Program-made: the position numbers and the translations under genes | Assembly: GCF_004341685.1 (NCBI RefSeq) | Contig: NZ_SMAA01000001.1 | Location: 62,001-126,000, forward strand | Direction of reading: 5' to 3' | DNA length: 64,000 bases | From: Pectinatus cerevisiiphilus | GTDB taxonomy: Bacteria > Bacillota > Negativicutes > Selenomonadales > Selenomonadaceae | Part shown: positions 18,886-26,964 of the stretch, piece after piece | Numbering within the stretch: the stretch's first letter is position 1 | Layout of the letters: every line of letters begins with the position of its first letter | Notes under the pieces: model-generated | Told to the model about the DNA's origin: nothing | Database searches by the model: none | What the model saw: the letters and a program-made list of their open reading frames with translations, nothing else

Positions 18886-20871
18886 TTATATTTTAAACAC
18901 ATTTATAGCGTCTTGCAGCTCTTGGGCCATCTGGGAAAGGCTTTGGCTGGCAGAGGCTATTTCATCCATTGAAGCCAACTGCTGCTGAGCAGCGGCCGAA
19001 ACCATTTGTGATTCATCGGCATTTGATTTACTTACATCATCAATAGTCTTTATAGATTTATTTAGTTTTTCACTATGGGTGGCAATTTCCTGTAAAGCAG
19101 CATGGATGTTTTTAATGCCGCCCGTGCTGTTGTGGATGAGGCCGGCTATTTGTTTTAAACTATTGCCGACTGTATTGACACTTTCCACACCTGATTTCAC
19201 TTTGTCATTACCGGCAGACATGGTTACTACGGCAGATTCCGTATTCTGCTGTACAGTGAGGATTTCTTCGGATATTTTCTGTACAGCCAGCTGGACTTCT
19301 TCTGCCAGCTTTCTAACTTCTTCGGCAACAACGGCAAAGCCGCGTCCCTGCTCACCGGCACGGGCTGCTTCGATAGCGGCGTTGAGTGCCAGTAAATTTG
19401 TCTGGGAAGCTATACTGGAGATGGTTTCGGTTATTTGACCGATCCGTTTGGATTGTTCGCCCAGTTTTATAATGACATTAGTGGAATCCTGCACGGAAAT
19501 TTCTATTTCTTCCATATTTTTTATCATGCGGTCGACATCATTACTGCCATCATCAGCGTATTTTGCCACCTGTATTGATTCATCGGCAACATGGACACTG
19601 TCATTGACGATTTTTTCAATCGTAGTATTCATTAAATTTACTGTTGATGATACTTCATCAGTGGAAACTGTTTGCTTGTGGATGCCATCAGCCACAGTCG
19701 TAATTGAATTGGCCACTTGGTTGGCAGATTGGACTGTTTGGGAAGCGCTGGCAGTCAGTTCTTCACTGGAGGCTGCGATATGTTCGGATTTTTCCTGTAC
19801 TTTTTTGATAAGACTGTACAATTCATCGCGCATTTTATTGAAACCAGTAGATAAAAGAGCTATTTCGTCTTTACCTGTTACTGTTATTTTTTGGGTAAAA
19901 TCGCCGGCAGCAATTTTTTCTACATGTTCAGACAAAGCCTGTAAGGGACGGGTAAACTTTTTGGCCAATAAATTAGTGGCAATAAAGACGATCACTAAGG
20001 CAAGAATAGTGCCTATTACAAATATCCATCTGAGCGTGTTGAGTGGAGCATAAGCAACAGCTGTAGGGACATTTATACCCAATATCCATTGTGTGGACGG
20101 GATTTTTTCATAGACGAGTAAAAGTTCTTTGCCATCTAAGGAATAAGTTGTCATTCCTTTGGTTTGATTGGCACTGTCTAATTGGTCAAGGGCATCACTC
20201 AGCGGTTTAAGGGCAGCTGTTTGTTTTATGTTTTTATTTACAGCGTCTTTATCAGGATAAGCCATTACCGTTCCCTGGGTATTAATAAGAAAGGAAAAAC
20301 TTTCATCAAATGGTTGTATTTGATTTACTGTTTTTAAAATAGTATCGATAAGTACGTCCTCGGATAATACACCACGTAATTGACCGGCACTGTTTTTCAT
20401 AGGAATGCCGATAGGCAGCGCCATTTTGTTGGTGACTTTATCAAGGTAAGGTTCGCCAAAAGTGAGTTTGCCAGAAGAGGTGGCATCCTTGTACCATGAA
20501 CGGGTACGGGAGTCAAAATCGGCAGGAGGAGTCCAGCCGGAGCCATCGACGATGGAGCCATCAGCATTGCCAAAATATAAATCACTGATATCGTTGTCAA
20601 TGTTTTTGAAACCGCTTACCAGAGAATTTGAGATGGGGCCATCTTGGGAAATTTCATTGATTGTTGCAGCCTTGGTGTTGATTACGGCCGCCTTGCTAGA
20701 AAGCCAGCCATCAAGCTGGTTTGTGGTTGAGCTGATAATTTCTTGTGCTCTTGCTTCAATTTGTTCCTTCAGCGTTCCTTCTGCATAAAAATATGCCACA
20801 CATGAGATCATTATGACGATTACGGTCATAAGCAGTGAGAAAACAAGAGTCATTTTACCTTTTAAATCCAT
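18886..20871 (-). CDS. Methyl-accepting chemotaxis protein (Cache sensor)
   Basis: A 661-residue chemoreceptor. One membrane helix near residues 8-30, a large double-Cache-like extracytoplasmic domain (about 32-280, with [13 protein letters not shown] and [24 protein letters not shown] typical of small-molecule-binding Cache domains), a second helix (about 282-303), HAMP, and a signalling domain with [25 protein letters not shown]. Family members sense amino acids and similar metabolites; the ligand here is not identified. Its 5' leader carries an intrinsic terminator (separate entry). Confidence 0.94.
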   Translation of the reverse strand: MDLKGKMTLVFSLLMTVIVIMISCVAYFYAEGTLKEQIEARAQEIISSTTNQLDGWLSSKAAVINTKAATINEISQDGPISNSLVSGFKNIDNDISDLYFGNADGSIVDGSGWTPPADFDSRTRSWYKDATSSGKLTFGEPYLDKVTNKMALPIGIPMKNSAGQLRGVLSEDVLIDTILKTVNQIQPFDESFSFLINTQGTVMAYPDKDAVNKNIKQTAALKPLSDALDQLDSANQTKGMTTYSLDGKELLLVYEKIPSTQWILGINVPTAVAYAPLNTLRWIFVIGTILALVIVFIATNLLAKKFTRPLQALSEHVEKIAAGDFTQKITVTGKDEIALLSTGFNKMRDELYSLIKKVQEKSEHIAASSEELTASASQTVQSANQVANSITTVADGIHKQTVSTDEVSSTVNLMNTTIEKIVNDSVHVADESIQVAKYADDGSNDVDRMIKNMEEIEISVQDSTNVIIKLGEQSKRIGQITETISSIASQTNLLALNAAIEAARAGEQGRGFAVVAEEVRKLAEEVQLAVQKISEEILTVQQNTESAVVTMSAGNDKVKSGVESVNTVGNSLKQIAGLIHNSTGGIKNIHAALQEIATHSEKLNKSIKTIDDVSKSNADESQMVSAAAQQQLASMDEIASASQSLSQMAQELQDAINVFKI

Positions 20872-20903
20872 TTAAATACCCCCGATTCATTTCTCAGGAT
20901 AAT

Positions 20904-20941
20904 AAAAAAAAGACTTAAGACAGCGGAAGCTTCTTAGTCTT
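20904..20941 (-). promoter_or_regulatory. Intrinsic terminator inside the chemoreceptor leader
   Basis: Read on the minus strand, a 10-bp stem with one bulge (20941-20932 with 20920-20910) is followed by eight T residues (20911-20904). The chemoreceptor start codon is only 33 bases further on, so transcription reaching the gene must pass it. This is the geometry of an attenuator or riboswitch expression platform. Confidence 0.6.
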
Positions 20942-21113
20942 CTTCGACAAAGAATATTGATTTTTGTCAGCTGGCTATATTCATGCCTATAATACGTTTA
21001 CTAAAGTAAATTGGGCAGAAAAAGCAGCTAAATAATTGCCATGTAAACAAAATTTAGGCAAAAAAAGATTATCAAAAACTTTCCTTATATAATACAATAA
21101 TTGCAGTATATTG

Positions 21114-21141
21114 TCTATATATAATATTTAATTTGTGTCAA
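21114..21141 (-). promoter_or_regulatory. Promoter of the chemoreceptor leader
   Basis: TTGACA at 21141-21136 and TATAGA at 21119-21114, spaced 16 bases. With this promoter the untranslated leader would be about 235 bases. The rest of the 20872-21254 gap holds this leader and the flavodoxin terminator, with no gene seen. Confidence 0.55.
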
Positions 21142-21164
21142 TTTGCGAAAAAAATAAAACAGCA

Positions 21165-21227
21165 GATTAAAAATACCTTGAAACTTTCATTGGCATTGAA
21201 TAGTTCCAAGGTATTTTGCTATTTAGG
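21165..21227 (-). terminator. Terminator of the DUF3793-flavodoxin operon
   Basis: A 15-base stem with one mismatch (21171-21185 with 21213-21227; AAATACCTTG core) followed on the minus strand by TTTTTAATC. Confidence 0.75.
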
Positions 21228-21254
21228 GATATTGTTTTTATTATCTATATTATT

Positions 21255-21686
21255 TTAAGCTTTGGCAAAAAGCATACCAAAATTATTACAAGCTTTTTTG
21301 TCTTTTTCATCTGGCGTACTATGTACAATTAGACCTTTGTCGTCAAATAAAGAAGCTTTATCATTTTTAACTCTTTCCTGCCAGGTACGCATCCATTCAC
21401 CGTCTCCCCAGTCATATGAACCAAACAGAGCAACAAGTTTATTAGCAAGATGCGGTTCGAGTTCTGAAAATACCGGTTCAAATTCATCTGCATCTAATTC
21501 TTCCGCGCCCATAGCGGAGCAGCCAAATGCTACTTTGGCAAATTCGTCTATGCGGTTTACGGGAAATTCAGAAACCTGGAACAGTTCACAATCACTGCCG
21601 GCCTGTTTTATTCCCTCAGCGATAGAATGCGCCATTTGTTCTGTGTTACCGGAGGAGCTCCAATAAATAATTGCGATTTTTCCCAT
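21255..21686 (-). CDS. Flavodoxin
   Basis: A 143-residue short-chain flavodoxin that carries electrons with FMN. The phosphate loop is WSSSGNTEQMA at residues 9-19; the FMN loops around CSAMGAEELD and FGSYDWGDGEWM are present. It is the second gene, 22 bases behind the DUF3793 gene, in an operon with two Fur boxes in its promoter. That fits the classic role of replacing iron-sulfur ferredoxin under iron limitation. Confidence 0.93.
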   Translation of the reverse strand: MGKIAIIYWSSSGNTEQMAHSIAEGIKQAGSDCELFQVSEFPVNRIDEFAKVAFGCSAMGAEELDADEFEPVFSELEPHLANKLVALFGSYDWGDGEWMRTWQERVKNDKASLFDDKGLIVHSTPDEKDKKACNNFGMLFAKA

Positions 21687-21707
21687 GATATTACCCCTTT
21701 TCTTTAA

Positions 21708-22280
21708 TTAGACAGCTGTTTCGATAATATTTTCGAGACTTTTACCTTCTGCCAAATAAGAACAAAAACGATTACAACATTTAGTATACTTGGAAAATAA
21801 TTTTTCAGCCGATTCAATATCCGAGTATACTTTCCATTGACCGCAGAATTTAAAATTTTGTCCGTTGTTTTTTATAAAACCTTTAACATCAAGGAGCGGA
21901 TATCCTAAAAAGAGACCTATCTCATGCGGGAACCCTTTTTGCAGATGCATACGTATTTTTAAGTAACGAAGACACGACAACACACTCGTAAAATCTTTGT
22001 AGCCATAATATCTCAGAAAAGCTTGATTGCACTCATCAGAGAGAATTTTAGCAAGATTTGCTTTGTGGTAGATAAGTAGAAGACGATAATTTTGTGATTC
22101 AGATACGGTAAACATAAAAACATTATTGCAACTTAGGCATTTTCTATATTTTTGCTGGATTTGCCTGAAATTATTTATTTTGTTTTTATTTATTGAAATT
22201 AAGTTGCCGGATTTTATTCCAGCCAATGTCGGGGCGCAATGAAACGCAAGTAAATGTTCAAATTGCTTAAAAGACTCCAT
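21708..22280 (-). CDS. DUF3793-family protein
   Basis: A 190-residue protein with the conserved pattern of DUF3793: LLAFHCAPTLAGIKSGNL at the start, a middle LLIYHKANL block, GFPHEIGLFLGYPL, and a C-terminal WKVYSDIESAEKLFSKYTKC. Four or more cysteines could bind metal or form thiols. Its biochemical role is unknown, but the family commonly sits beside flavodoxin in anaerobic Bacillota. ATG 22280 follows a GGAGGTG site; an upstream start would run through the Fur box. It is first in a Fur-controlled operon. Confidence 0.85.
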   Translation of the reverse strand: MESFKQFEHLLAFHCAPTLAGIKSGNLISINKNKINNFRQIQQKYRKCLSCNNVFMFTVSESQNYRLLLIYHKANLAKILSDECNQAFLRYYGYKDFTSVLSCLRYLKIRMHLQKGFPHEIGLFLGYPLLDVKGFIKNNGQNFKFCGQWKVYSDIESAEKLFSKYTKCCNRFCSYLAEGKSLENIIETAV

Positions 22281-22299
22281 ATATCCACCTCCAAATAGA

Positions 22300-22357
22300 T
22301 GATAATGATTTTCAATAGCAACAATCAAATTATAATATAAATGATAATTATTTTCAA
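22300..22357 (-). promoter_or_regulatory. Fur-controlled promoter with two Fur boxes
   Basis: Promoter TTGAAA (22357-22352), 17-base spacer, TATAAT (22334-22329). Two 7-1-7 Fur boxes flank it: TGATAAT-T-ATTTTCA at 22342-22356 overlapping the -35, and TGATAAT-G-ATTTTCA at 22300-22314 just downstream of the start site. Each differs from the TGATAAT-N-ATTATCA consensus by one base. Centres are 42 bp apart, about four helical turns. Iron-loaded Fur should block this promoter. Confidence 0.88.
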
Positions 22358-22386
22358 CAACTTTTTAAAAAAAAATTAAAACGTTG

Positions 22387-22415
22387 TTGATGTTAATTAT
22401 TAAAATCTATATAAT
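22387..22415 (+). promoter_or_regulatory. Sigma-A promoter of the small membrane protein gene
   Basis: TTGATG at 22387-22392, 17-base spacer, TATAAT at 22410-22415. Downstream in the leader a 9-bp AT-rich hairpin (22432-22440 with 22454-22462) is followed by TTATTATATTT and might be a weak attenuator. Confidence 0.65.
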
Positions 22416-22506
22416 AAAGTTATGTACATGTAAAAAATGTTTTAACAGACGAGACATTTTTTATTATATTTGTAATATGTTTATATAAAATAAGGGGGAT
22501 TTACTT

Positions 22507-22713
22507 ATGTTTTCCAGAGGAGATTTTTGGATTGGAATGGCTGTTGGTGTAGTTGCAGGGATTGTGGGATATAAATATGCGGCAAGCCGTAACGCTTCTT
22601 TTCAGCCTGCAACTGTAGGTACAGCGGAAGTACCGATGGCTGAACTTATCAAACAGAAGGAAGAATTAGAAGATATGATCGCTGCACAAGAAGCAGCAAA
22701 GCAGGAAAAATAA
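22507..22713 (+). CDS. Small single-pass membrane protein
   Basis: A 68-residue protein with one membrane helix (about residues 8-25, glycine/valine rich) and a charged, glutamate/lysine/glutamine-rich tail predicted to be helical. AAGGGGG precedes the ATG. It has its own promoter and terminator, so it is a separate transcript although it lies just before the HMA/P-type ATPase genes. The function is unknown. Confidence 0.72.
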   Translation: MFSRGDFWIGMAVGVVAGIVGYKYAASRNASFQPATVGTAEVPMAELIKQKEELEDMIAAQEAAKQEK

Positions 22714-22732
22714 TAGCTTTTGATTCATAAGG

Positions 22733-22771
22733 AGAGATGCTTGGCAAGGTAGTTTAGGCATCTCTTTTTTT
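22733..22771 (+). terminator. Terminator after the small membrane protein gene
   Basis: An 8-bp stem (AGAGATGC 22733-22740 with GCATCTCT 22758-22765) followed by a run of seven T residues. Confidence 0.85.
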
Positions 22772-22953
22772 ATAAGAAGAAAGTTGATCTGACAAAATAG
22801 TGGATAATAATTGAAGATGTGGTAAAATCAGCTGGACTGCTTATTTTGTCTGTATTTTTCTGAGAAGATTTTAAAAATATATGAGAAAAGAAAAATAATA
22901 AGTTGTCCAGTTTTTTTATTTGCCGATACCAGTTCGGGGAAGGAAGGATCATT

Positions 22954-23436
22954 ATGCGAAAAATGTCTTTGCGATTGCCGTTGTTGTTAAGTATGGGCGG
23001 TACGATTTTTTCTTTGATGGGCAGGCGAGGTATGCATAAATATTGGGGAGTAATTTTTACATGTTTTTCGTTTTGGCATGTTTATCAATACAGAAGAAAA
23101 ATATACAAAGATTTTTATGATTTAATGGAGGAATGGAAAAAATTGGATATATTTTCGTCATTTTTGCCGAGCATGGATTTGGCATCAATCATTAAAAAAG
23201 CGGAAATTGCTTCATATATCCCAGGACGGATAAGAATTTACAGCAATCAACTGGTGAATAACGGCTATGCTGAAACCGTCCTGCAAAAAATGATTGGCAG
23301 TTATAAAGAAATTGATAATGTAAAAGTAAATATTGTTACGGGATCAGTACTCATAGAATACCGTCCAGAGGTACTTCGCAGAAATAAGGAGTTAGCTGAT
23401 ATTGAACGATATATAAAAAACAAGATAAATAGATAA
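22954..23436 (+). CDS. Membrane protein with HMA-like (HMA_2) domain
   Basis: A 160-residue protein. The N-terminal half has hydrophobic segments (about residues 7-45); the C-terminal half (about 75-155) has the ferredoxin-like HMA pattern IPGRIRIYSNQLVNN...GSYKEIDNVKVNIVTGSVLIEYRP. It lacks the metal-binding CxxC pair of canonical HMA domains. Read together with the next two genes it probably forms part of a P-type ATPase system. ATG 22954 is chosen because GGAAGGAAGG lies just upstream. The gene after it starts 14 bases later. Confidence 0.75.
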   Translation: MRKMSLRLPLLLSMGGTIFSLMGRRGMHKYWGVIFTCFSFWHVYQYRRKIYKDFYDLMEEWKKLDIFSSFLPSMDLASIIKKAEIASYIPGRIRIYSNQLVNNGYAETVLQKMIGSYKEIDNVKVNIVTGSVLIEYRPEVLRRNKELADIERYIKNKINR

Positions 23437-23450
23437 GAGGAGGTCTTTAT

Positions 23451-24026
23451 ATGTCATATGCTGCCGGAATGGCTTTAGGACTCAGCATCGGCCAGAAAGT
23501 TTTTGAGTTGTTTAACGATGGGGTAGCAAAATCCAAGAGTAAGGTTTGCGATGTTGTAGTATGTATGCATCTAGTTCATTCACTACCGGGGCGGCGCCGT
23601 TATGTTATAGCGGGTTTGAAAAACAATATAGGTCTTGCTGCCATATTGGAAAATTATTTATCACAATTGATATATGTAAAAAAAATAAGTGCAAATCCAA
23701 TTACCGGATCACTTTTATTAGAATATAATTGCGAAGAAGAAACAGTAGATGATTTAGTAAAATATTTATCAGACCGGGTTTTCGGAACAGTTGACTGTAT
23801 TAGTAGAATGGGAAATAAAGAATTGGCTGGTCTCGGTAGCCAGCTTTATGATTTTTTTGTTTATTGGAATAATTACTTGAAAGAAAAAACAACTAATGCC
23901 ATTGATTTTCGCTCTCTCACCGCCTTTATGTTTATAGTTGCGGGATTGCGTAAACTTGTGATGAGAAGACAGACGCCGGCTGCACCGCAATTATTATGGT
24001 GGGCGTTTTCTCTGCTTAGGAGATGA
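23451..24026 (+). CDS. HMA_2-like protein associated with the P-type ATPase
   Basis: A 191-residue protein. An HMA-like module (about residues 38-100) shows HSLPGRRRYVIAGLKNN then ISANPITGSLLLEYN, again without CxxC. A C-terminal hydrophobic stretch (about 155-185) could be membrane bound. AGGAGG precedes the ATG. It ends 8 bases before the ATPase gene. The repeated occurrence of this degenerate HMA fold in consecutive genes suggests it docks to the ATPase rather than chelating metal by cysteines. Confidence 0.75.
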   Translation: MSYAAGMALGLSIGQKVFELFNDGVAKSKSKVCDVVVCMHLVHSLPGRRRYVIAGLKNNIGLAAILENYLSQLIYVKKISANPITGSLLLEYNCEEETVDDLVKYLSDRVFGTVDCISRMGNKELAGLGSQLYDFFVYWNNYLKEKTTNAIDFRSLTAFMFIVAGLRKLVMRRQTPAAPQLLWWAFSLLRR

Positions 24027-24034
24027 AGATGTAG

Positions 24035-26188
24035 ATGAAAAAGTATTTTTTTCGACGGATAAGATTGTCCGTGCCAATGAACAAACGGATGCAGTTCCTT
24101 CTTTGTATGCGCTTGCAGACGGGTTCAGATATTGCTTTTGCCAACATAAAAAATGGTGTTCTGACGGTTTATTATGAAGGCAGATGGAAAAATAGCTGGT
24201 TAACTGATGCCATGAGCGGTAAAATTGTTGAAGCTGCCCCTAGAAAGAGCAAGGGAAAGAAAGGGAAGGGCAAAGAGGTTGCTGCGGCGGAAACCCAAAC
24301 TGAAAAATTTGGGCGGGAAGCTTTTGTTTCATTAGGTGGCTTTGTTTTCTTTCAAGTGCTGAAGAAATTTTATCCACAATTTTATGTTAGTATAAGATTA
24401 CTGCGCAGTGCTTTCGTTTTATTTTCTGCACGTAAGATTATCCATAAAGGATTCGACAGTATTGTCAAAGAAAGGGAAGCCAATGCGGATACACTTACGG
24501 CTACTGCCGTAATAGCTTCCGTTATCGCCGGCAAACCTGAATCCAGCTTGACTTTGTTGAGCTTGTCCAATGCGGCAGAAATGCTCACCAGTTATGCTGC
24601 GGAACGGGCGAGAAAGCATATTTCCGATTTGTTGAGCCTTGACCAGCAGTTTACCTGGCGGATAGATGCTGATGGTGTAGAACGCCGTACTGCTATAGAG
24701 GATATACGGCCTAACGATAAGATTTGCGTTCATTTAGGCGAAAAGGTATGTATTGATGGTATCGTAATAGAAGGCAGCGCTGCAGTCGACCAGGCATCTA
24801 TTACTGGTGAATCACAGCCGGCCATGAAGCATAAAAATTCACGTGTATATGCGGGCAGTGTGGTGCAAAATGGCGGACTTACCATTTTAGTTGAAAAAGT
24901 CGGCGATGATACCTCTATTGCCAGAATAGTCCATTTGGTAGAAGAAGCGCAGACACGCCGCGCACCTGTACAGAATTTTGCTGATCGTATGGCTAATATG
25001 CTTGTACCTGTTTCTTTTATAGGAGCGGCATTAGTATATGGGGTAACACGGGATTGGCAAAGAGTGATGAATTTGCTGTTTATTGATTTTTCCTGCGGGT
25101 TAAAATTGTCAACGGCTACGGCTGTTTCTGCGGCCATCGCCAGAGCTGCCCAACAGGGGATATTGGTCAAAGGCGGCAATTATATAGAAACACTTGCTGA
25201 TATTGATACCATAGTATTGGATAAGACAGGAACGATAACTTTAGGGATACCGCAGATTGCTGCTATCCATACTACAGGTGGAGTAAAAGAAAAAGAACTG
25301 CTGCTGTTAGCTGGATCTATAGAAAAACATTCACTGCATCCTTTGGCAGTAGCTATCCAGAAATATATTAAAGACCATAAATGGGAAGCACCACCGCATA
25401 TCAAGACAGAAACAGTAGTAGCCAGAGGTATAAAGGGTACAGTAGCTGATTTTGATGGCGGTAAAGGCGGAACGGTCATTGTGGGCAGCCGTAGGTTTAT
25501 GCGTGAAGAAAATGTTGTCAATTACAATGAGATAAATGACTTTAAACATACGCTTGGCTCTTCTGTAGTATATATTGCCCGTAATAATAAATTTATCGGC
25601 TGCATAGAAATAAATGATCCGATCAGGCCGCAGATGAAGCGGACGCTCAATCAGCTCAGACGCCGCGGCATTGATGAAATAGTAATGCTGACAGGCGATA
25701 CCGAGGAAGCTGCTAAAGAAGTGGCTTTGAAAATGGATCTTGATTCTTACTACGCAGAAGTATTACCGGAAGATAAGGCGGATATTGTTCGGCGCTTACA
25801 GAAGAATGGACGTGTCCTGATGGTCGGCGACGGCATCAATGATGCACCGGCACTTTCTTTTGCTGACATTGGCGTTGCCCTTGGCGGACGGCGGACAGAT
25901 ATTGCTGTTGAATCATCTGATATAACGATAAATTCGGATGACCCGTCTAAACTTATGGAAATAACGCAAATTGGCGATGATACCATGAATATGATCAGAC
26001 AGAATTTTACGGCCACGATCACATTAAATTCTGTTGCAATGCTACTAGGTGCACTGGGGCGGATTAATCCACTTATTGCAGCTGTAATCCATAATGCAGC
26101 TACACTGGCAGTTGTTTTAAACAGCGGCAGAATTTTAATTCCACCGCAAAAAGGAATATTACCGATTGGTAATAGAAAGATAAAATAA
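24035..26188 (+). CDS. P1B-like heavy-metal P-type ATPase lacking a CPx motif
   Basis: A 717-residue ATP-driven transporter. A degenerate HMA-like N-terminus (about 1-60) and a lysine-rich linker precede eight predicted helices in P1B order. The actuator TGES is at 257-260, the phosphorylated Asp396 in DKTGT, the P1B-specific HP dipeptide at 435-436, and GDGIND at 598-603; the last helices carry INPLIAAVIHNAATLAVVLNS as in P1B pumps. In the ion-binding helix the expected CPC/CPx/SPC is replaced by SCG (353-355), so the metal cannot be assigned. It closes the three-gene operon with its own terminator. Confidence 0.9.
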   Translation: MKKYFFRRIRLSVPMNKRMQFLLCMRLQTGSDIAFANIKNGVLTVYYEGRWKNSWLTDAMSGKIVEAAPRKSKGKKGKGKEVAAAETQTEKFGREAFVSLGGFVFFQVLKKFYPQFYVSIRLLRSAFVLFSARKIIHKGFDSIVKEREANADTLTATAVIASVIAGKPESSLTLLSLSNAAEMLTSYAAERARKHISDLLSLDQQFTWRIDADGVERRTAIEDIRPNDKICVHLGEKVCIDGIVIEGSAAVDQASITGESQPAMKHKNSRVYAGSVVQNGGLTILVEKVGDDTSIARIVHLVEEAQTRRAPVQNFADRMANMLVPVSFIGAALVYGVTRDWQRVMNLLFIDFSCGLKLSTATAVSAAIARAAQQGILVKGGNYIETLADIDTIVLDKTGTITLGIPQIAAIHTTGGVKEKELLLLAGSIEKHSLHPLAVAIQKYIKDHKWEAPPHIKTETVVARGIKGTVADFDGGKGGTVIVGSRRFMREENVVNYNEINDFKHTLGSSVVYIARNNKFIGCIEINDPIRPQMKRTLNQLRRRGIDEIVMLTGDTEEAAKEVALKMDLDSYYAEVLPEDKADIVRRLQKNGRVLMVGDGINDAPALSFADIGVALGGRRTDIAVESSDITINSDDPSKLMEITQIGDDTMNMIRQNFTATITLNSVAMLLGALGRINPLIAAVIHNAATLAVVLNSGRILIPPQKGILPIGNRKIK

Positions 26189-26209
26189 AAATTATTTTGT
26201 CAAATTTTA

Positions 26210-26241
26210 AAAACGCAGTATATTTTATGCTGCGTTTTTTT
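26210..26241 (+). terminator. Terminator of the P-type ATPase operon
   Basis: A 9-bp stem (AAAACGCAG 26210-26218 with CTGCGTTTT 26230-26238) ending in a T run. It separates the operon from the AT-rich DnaA-box region. Confidence 0.85.
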
Positions 26242-26280
26242 GTTTGCAAAAAATAGCTCATATAGTGTATTTAATTGAAC

Positions 26281-26713
26281 TTATCCACAATGTTATGCAC
26301 ATTTTTGTTGATAAGTTAATAATAATGGGGACGAATGTACGTGAATTTTTTTAAAATAATTAATAGAAAAATGATAAAAAGTCAAATATAACTTATGCAC
26401 AAAGTTATACACATCCTGTGGATAAAATAGATTACATATTAAATCAGTCATAAATCGAAAAATCTTTATAAGACAAGTAAAAAACATAGATTATGAAGCA
26501 GAAAAATCATTTGTTATTTATTCACAGTACTATGTGAATAAAATAATTAAAAATTTTTTATGGATATAGAAAAATTTGTAAAACGTTAATATAAAAAAAT
26601 AAAATTCCGCAAAAAAAACACATTTTTAGAATAAAATATAAAAAATGAGTCATATATTGATTAAATATACTTTTAAATAACTATGCACGTACTGAAAATA
26701 TAGTTGTTGATAA
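26281..26713. other. DnaA-box cluster: candidate replication origin or DnaA-titration locus
   Basis: Nine DnaA-box-like 9-mers. Perfect TTATCCACA: 26281-26289 (+) and 26417-26425 (-). One-mismatch boxes: TTATGCACA 26293 (+) and 26393 (+); TTATACACA 26405 (+); TTATTCACA 26518 (+) and its mirror 26533 (-); TTATCAACA 26306 (-) and 26705 (-). Starts at 26281/26293 and 26393/26405/26417 are 12 bases apart. The downstream flank is 15-20% GC in the lines I counted and rich in A and T tracts, as an unwinding element would be. The whole 26242-26950 stretch has no gene. No dnaA, dnaN, gyrB or parAB lies in the window. Confidence 0.7.
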
Positions 26714-26743
26714 TTTGTGGCAAAAGTTAAAAGAAAATATTAC

Positions 26744-26758
26744 AGATAATAATTATCT
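26744..26758. promoter_or_regulatory. 7-1-7 Fur/PerR-type inverted repeat upstream of rubrerythrin
   Basis: AGATAAT-A-ATTATCT is a perfect 7-1-7 inverted repeat of the form bound by Fur-superfamily repressors. It lies about 200 bases before the rubrerythrin ATG. Given the peroxide-reducing product, PerR is the likelier partner, but the distance is large and no convincing promoter was seen beside it. Confidence 0.4.
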
Positions 26759-26964
26759 TTTAGTATAAAAAACTAAGGGAAAATGAATATCTACAATAAA
26801 AAGAATATAGATGAGAAAAATTGAGAATTATGAATAAAAACATATAAAAAACACTTAATATGGAAGTTTTAAAAATATTAAATACTAACTATAATAGGCA
26901 CATAGAGAAAATACAGCTGCCGAACAAGCTGGATAATAGTTACATATAATTGGAGGAATTTTTT

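Noticed and set aside
18779-18988. Short plus-strand open frame of 69 codons after the secreted-protein gene
   Set aside because: It contains a strong terminator and then runs antisense into the chemoreceptor end; no ribosome site or family similarity.
19448-20053. 201-codon plus-strand open frame inside the second chemoreceptor
   Set aside because: Antisense shadow of a clear gene, without its own signals.
20942-21110. c-di-GMP (GEMM) riboswitch in the second chemoreceptor leader
   Set aside because: The characteristic GCAAA and CGCAAAGC blocks are missing, so no known class is claimed.
26293-26487. 64-codon minus-strand open frame in the DnaA-box region
   Set aside because: Extremely AT-rich and built from the DnaA boxes themselves; no ribosome site.
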